A stretch of DNA of 14,736 nucleotides from Methylococcaceae bacterium (GTDB lineage Bacteria > Pseudomonadota > Gammaproteobacteria > Methylococcales > Methylomonadaceae): contig WTBX01000036.1 of the NCBI GenBank assembly GCA_013138855.1, positions 1-14,736 on the forward strand, read 5' to 3'. Below, piece by piece: positions 14,225 through 14,736 of this stretch. The notes under the pieces were generated by a model. That model was not told the DNA's origin. It did no database searches and worked only from the letters and a program-made list of their open reading frames with translations. Positions within the stretch are counted from its first letter, which is position 1, and each line of letters opens with the position of its first letter. Position numbers and translations under genes: made by a program.

Positions 14225-14253
14225 ACTATTTATATTCTTAAAGCAACTGTCCA
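14225..14253 (-). promoter_or_regulatory. Possible promoter of the TIR-EamA unit
   Basis: On the minus strand TGGACA (14253-14248) resembles a -35 box and is followed after 17 nt by AATAGT (14230-14225), a four-of-six match to a -10 box. Transcription would start about 40 nt before the GTG. The call rests on spacing and weak hexamers only. Confidence 0.3.
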
Positions 14254-14296
14254 TAAGTATTCTAACAAAATAAAAATTCAATATTGGCTATCATAT

Positions 14297-14319
14297 ACGG
14301 TTTTTTATCAAAAAACCGT
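14297..14319. repeat. 10-bp hairpin with A/T-tract stem
   Basis: ACGGTTTTTT and AAAAAACCGT pair perfectly around ATC. A short G/C base and a T/A upper stem make it a poor terminator in form, but it could end transcription arriving from the right. Confidence 0.5.
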
Positions 14320-14406
14320 TACAAGGCATTATCCGCGTAACAAGTATATGACCTCTACTTGGCTCACGAATTGAAAAGAATGGGAAATTGAAGGCTTAAT
14401 TGATAA

Positions 14407-14420
14407 ATCCAGATCTGGAT
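14407..14420. repeat. 14-bp perfect palindrome
   Basis: ATCCAGATCTGGAT is a perfect two-fold symmetric site with no loop, the form of a dimeric regulator or restriction site rather than of a hairpin. It is about 230 nt upstream of the TIR gene start, so a link with it is loose. Confidence 0.35.
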
Positions 14421-14473
14421 AACCTTCTGAGGTATCTACTTTAAATTTCAGGGTAAAACTTAAATTTACGAAA

Positions 14474-14528
14474 AAACCTGACAGGTCTTCATGGAAAGTT
14501 GAAGTTACACGAAAGACCTGTCAGGTTT
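14474..14528. repeat. Inverted repeat, family B (16-bp arms, 23-nt loop)
   Basis: The arms 14474-14489 and 14513-14528 are exact reverse complements. Each arm contains ACCTGACAGGT or its complement, an 11-bp palindrome of the same plan (ACCT, three bases, AGGT) as the ACCTCCGAGGT core of family A. The layout allows either one long hairpin or two small ones. Confidence 0.75.
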
Positions 14529-14557
14529 ACTACCACGAAACTTAAAATATATTTTCA

Positions 14558-14614
14558 CCATGACGCGCATGAAGATAAATAATTAAAACCTCGTACTCTT
14601 CATGCGCTTCATGG
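14558..14614. repeat. Inverted repeat with 18-bp arms (CATGAAG type)
   Basis: CCATGACGCGCATGAAGA (14558-14575) and TCTTCATGCGCTTCATGG (14597-14614) pair at 17 of 18 positions around a 21-nt AT-rich loop. The iterated CATGAAG/CACGAAG theme is, from memory, a dispersed noncoding repeat in several large bacterial genomes that is sometimes mis-annotated as a small protein. Confidence 0.7.
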
Positions 14615-14687
14615 TTTATAAACGTTATGAAACTAACGATATAAAAATCTGAGCTACCAACTTAAAACGGGACAAAATGAAAGCGCG

Positions 14688-14720
14688 AGACCTCCGAGGT
14701 TTTTAAAACCTCGGAGGTCT
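14688..14720. repeat. 33-bp perfect palindrome, family A copy 2
   Basis: Same size, symmetry and ACCTCCGAGGT core as 11059-11091, centred at 14704, with perfect 16-bp arms. The inner bases are TTT/AAA instead of CTT/AAG and the outer pair is AG/CT instead of AA/TT; every change is matched in the opposite arm. GATTTTTC follows, so it might also act as a terminator on the plus strand. Confidence 0.8.
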
Positions 14721-14736
14721 GATTTTTCAATGTCCC

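Larger units (their letters stand above)
14181..14736. other. Gene-free repeat region to the right edge
   Basis: I see no credible gene in these 556 nt. After the probable TIR promoter it contains five inverted repeats, listed separately (14297-14319, 14407-14420, 14474-14528, 14558-14614, 14688-14720). Their different sequences suggest a landing zone for several kinds of small element rather than one array. Confidence 0.6.

Noticed and set aside
13986..14273. 95-codon plus-strand frame crossing the start of the TIR gene
   Set aside because: It overlaps the well-conserved TIR coding region in antisense, has no recognisable domain and ends in AT-rich low-complexity sequence.
14558..14614. Small minus-strand peptide beginning NHEAHEEYEV across the inverted repeat
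   Set aside because: The reading follows from the CATGAAG repeat pattern itself; there is no ribosome binding site, and the paired arms explain the sequence better.
14181..14736. CRISPR array in the repeat-rich right end
   Set aside because: The repeats are few, unlike each other, and not regularly spaced with unique spacers.

Overview
The window comes from an AT-rich Gammaproteobacterium. The enzymes (Pgi, MltF, TadA, YcgL, GuaB, GuaA) align closely with their E. coli counterparts from memory, and YcgL is a largely gammaproteobacterial family. Many dispersed palindromes and Rpn-type nuclease genes recall large repeat-rich genomes such as those of Thiotrichales or Methylococcales, but the genus cannot be fixed from sequence alone.

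Layout: (1) 1-1426, minus strand: a two-gene periplasmic copper-type unit, made of a 200-residue membrane-anchored protein whose predicted mature N-terminus is histidine, then a multicopper oxidase that runs off the left edge. (2) 1702-4903, plus strand: pgi and mltF, 4 nt apart. (3) 4801-6361, minus strand: a CPBP membrane protease, a four-helix membrane protein and tadA; the end of tadA overlaps the end of mltF by 103 bp, tail to tail. (4) 6445-8237, plus strand: ycgL and guaB. (5) 8238-9468: a PD-(D/E)XK nuclease/transposase-like gene and a repeat-rich spacer, lying between guaB and guaA, which are adjacent in many relatives. (6) 9469-11743, plus strand: guaA, a 33-bp palindrome, then a second PD-(D/E)XK-like gene. 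(7) 11780-14180, minus strand: a TIR-domain transmembrane receptor gene followed by an EamA/DMT-type transporter. (8) 14181-14736: a gene-free stretch with five inverted repeats, one of which is a second copy of the palindrome that follows guaA.

The housekeeping genes cover glycolysis/gluconeogenesis (Pgi), peptidoglycan turnover (MltF), tRNA wobble editing (TadA) and the two last steps of GMP synthesis (GuaB, GuaA). The accessory layer is the interesting part. The best candidate for an undescribed system is the 497-residue protein with a cytoplasmic TIR domain, one membrane helix and an extracytoplasmic PhnD-like solute-binding domain. It looks like a one-protein ligand-gated TIR receptor, and it shares a transcript direction and a 19-nt gap with the transporter. 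Second is the copper-type pair at the left edge with its possible N-terminal histidine metal site.
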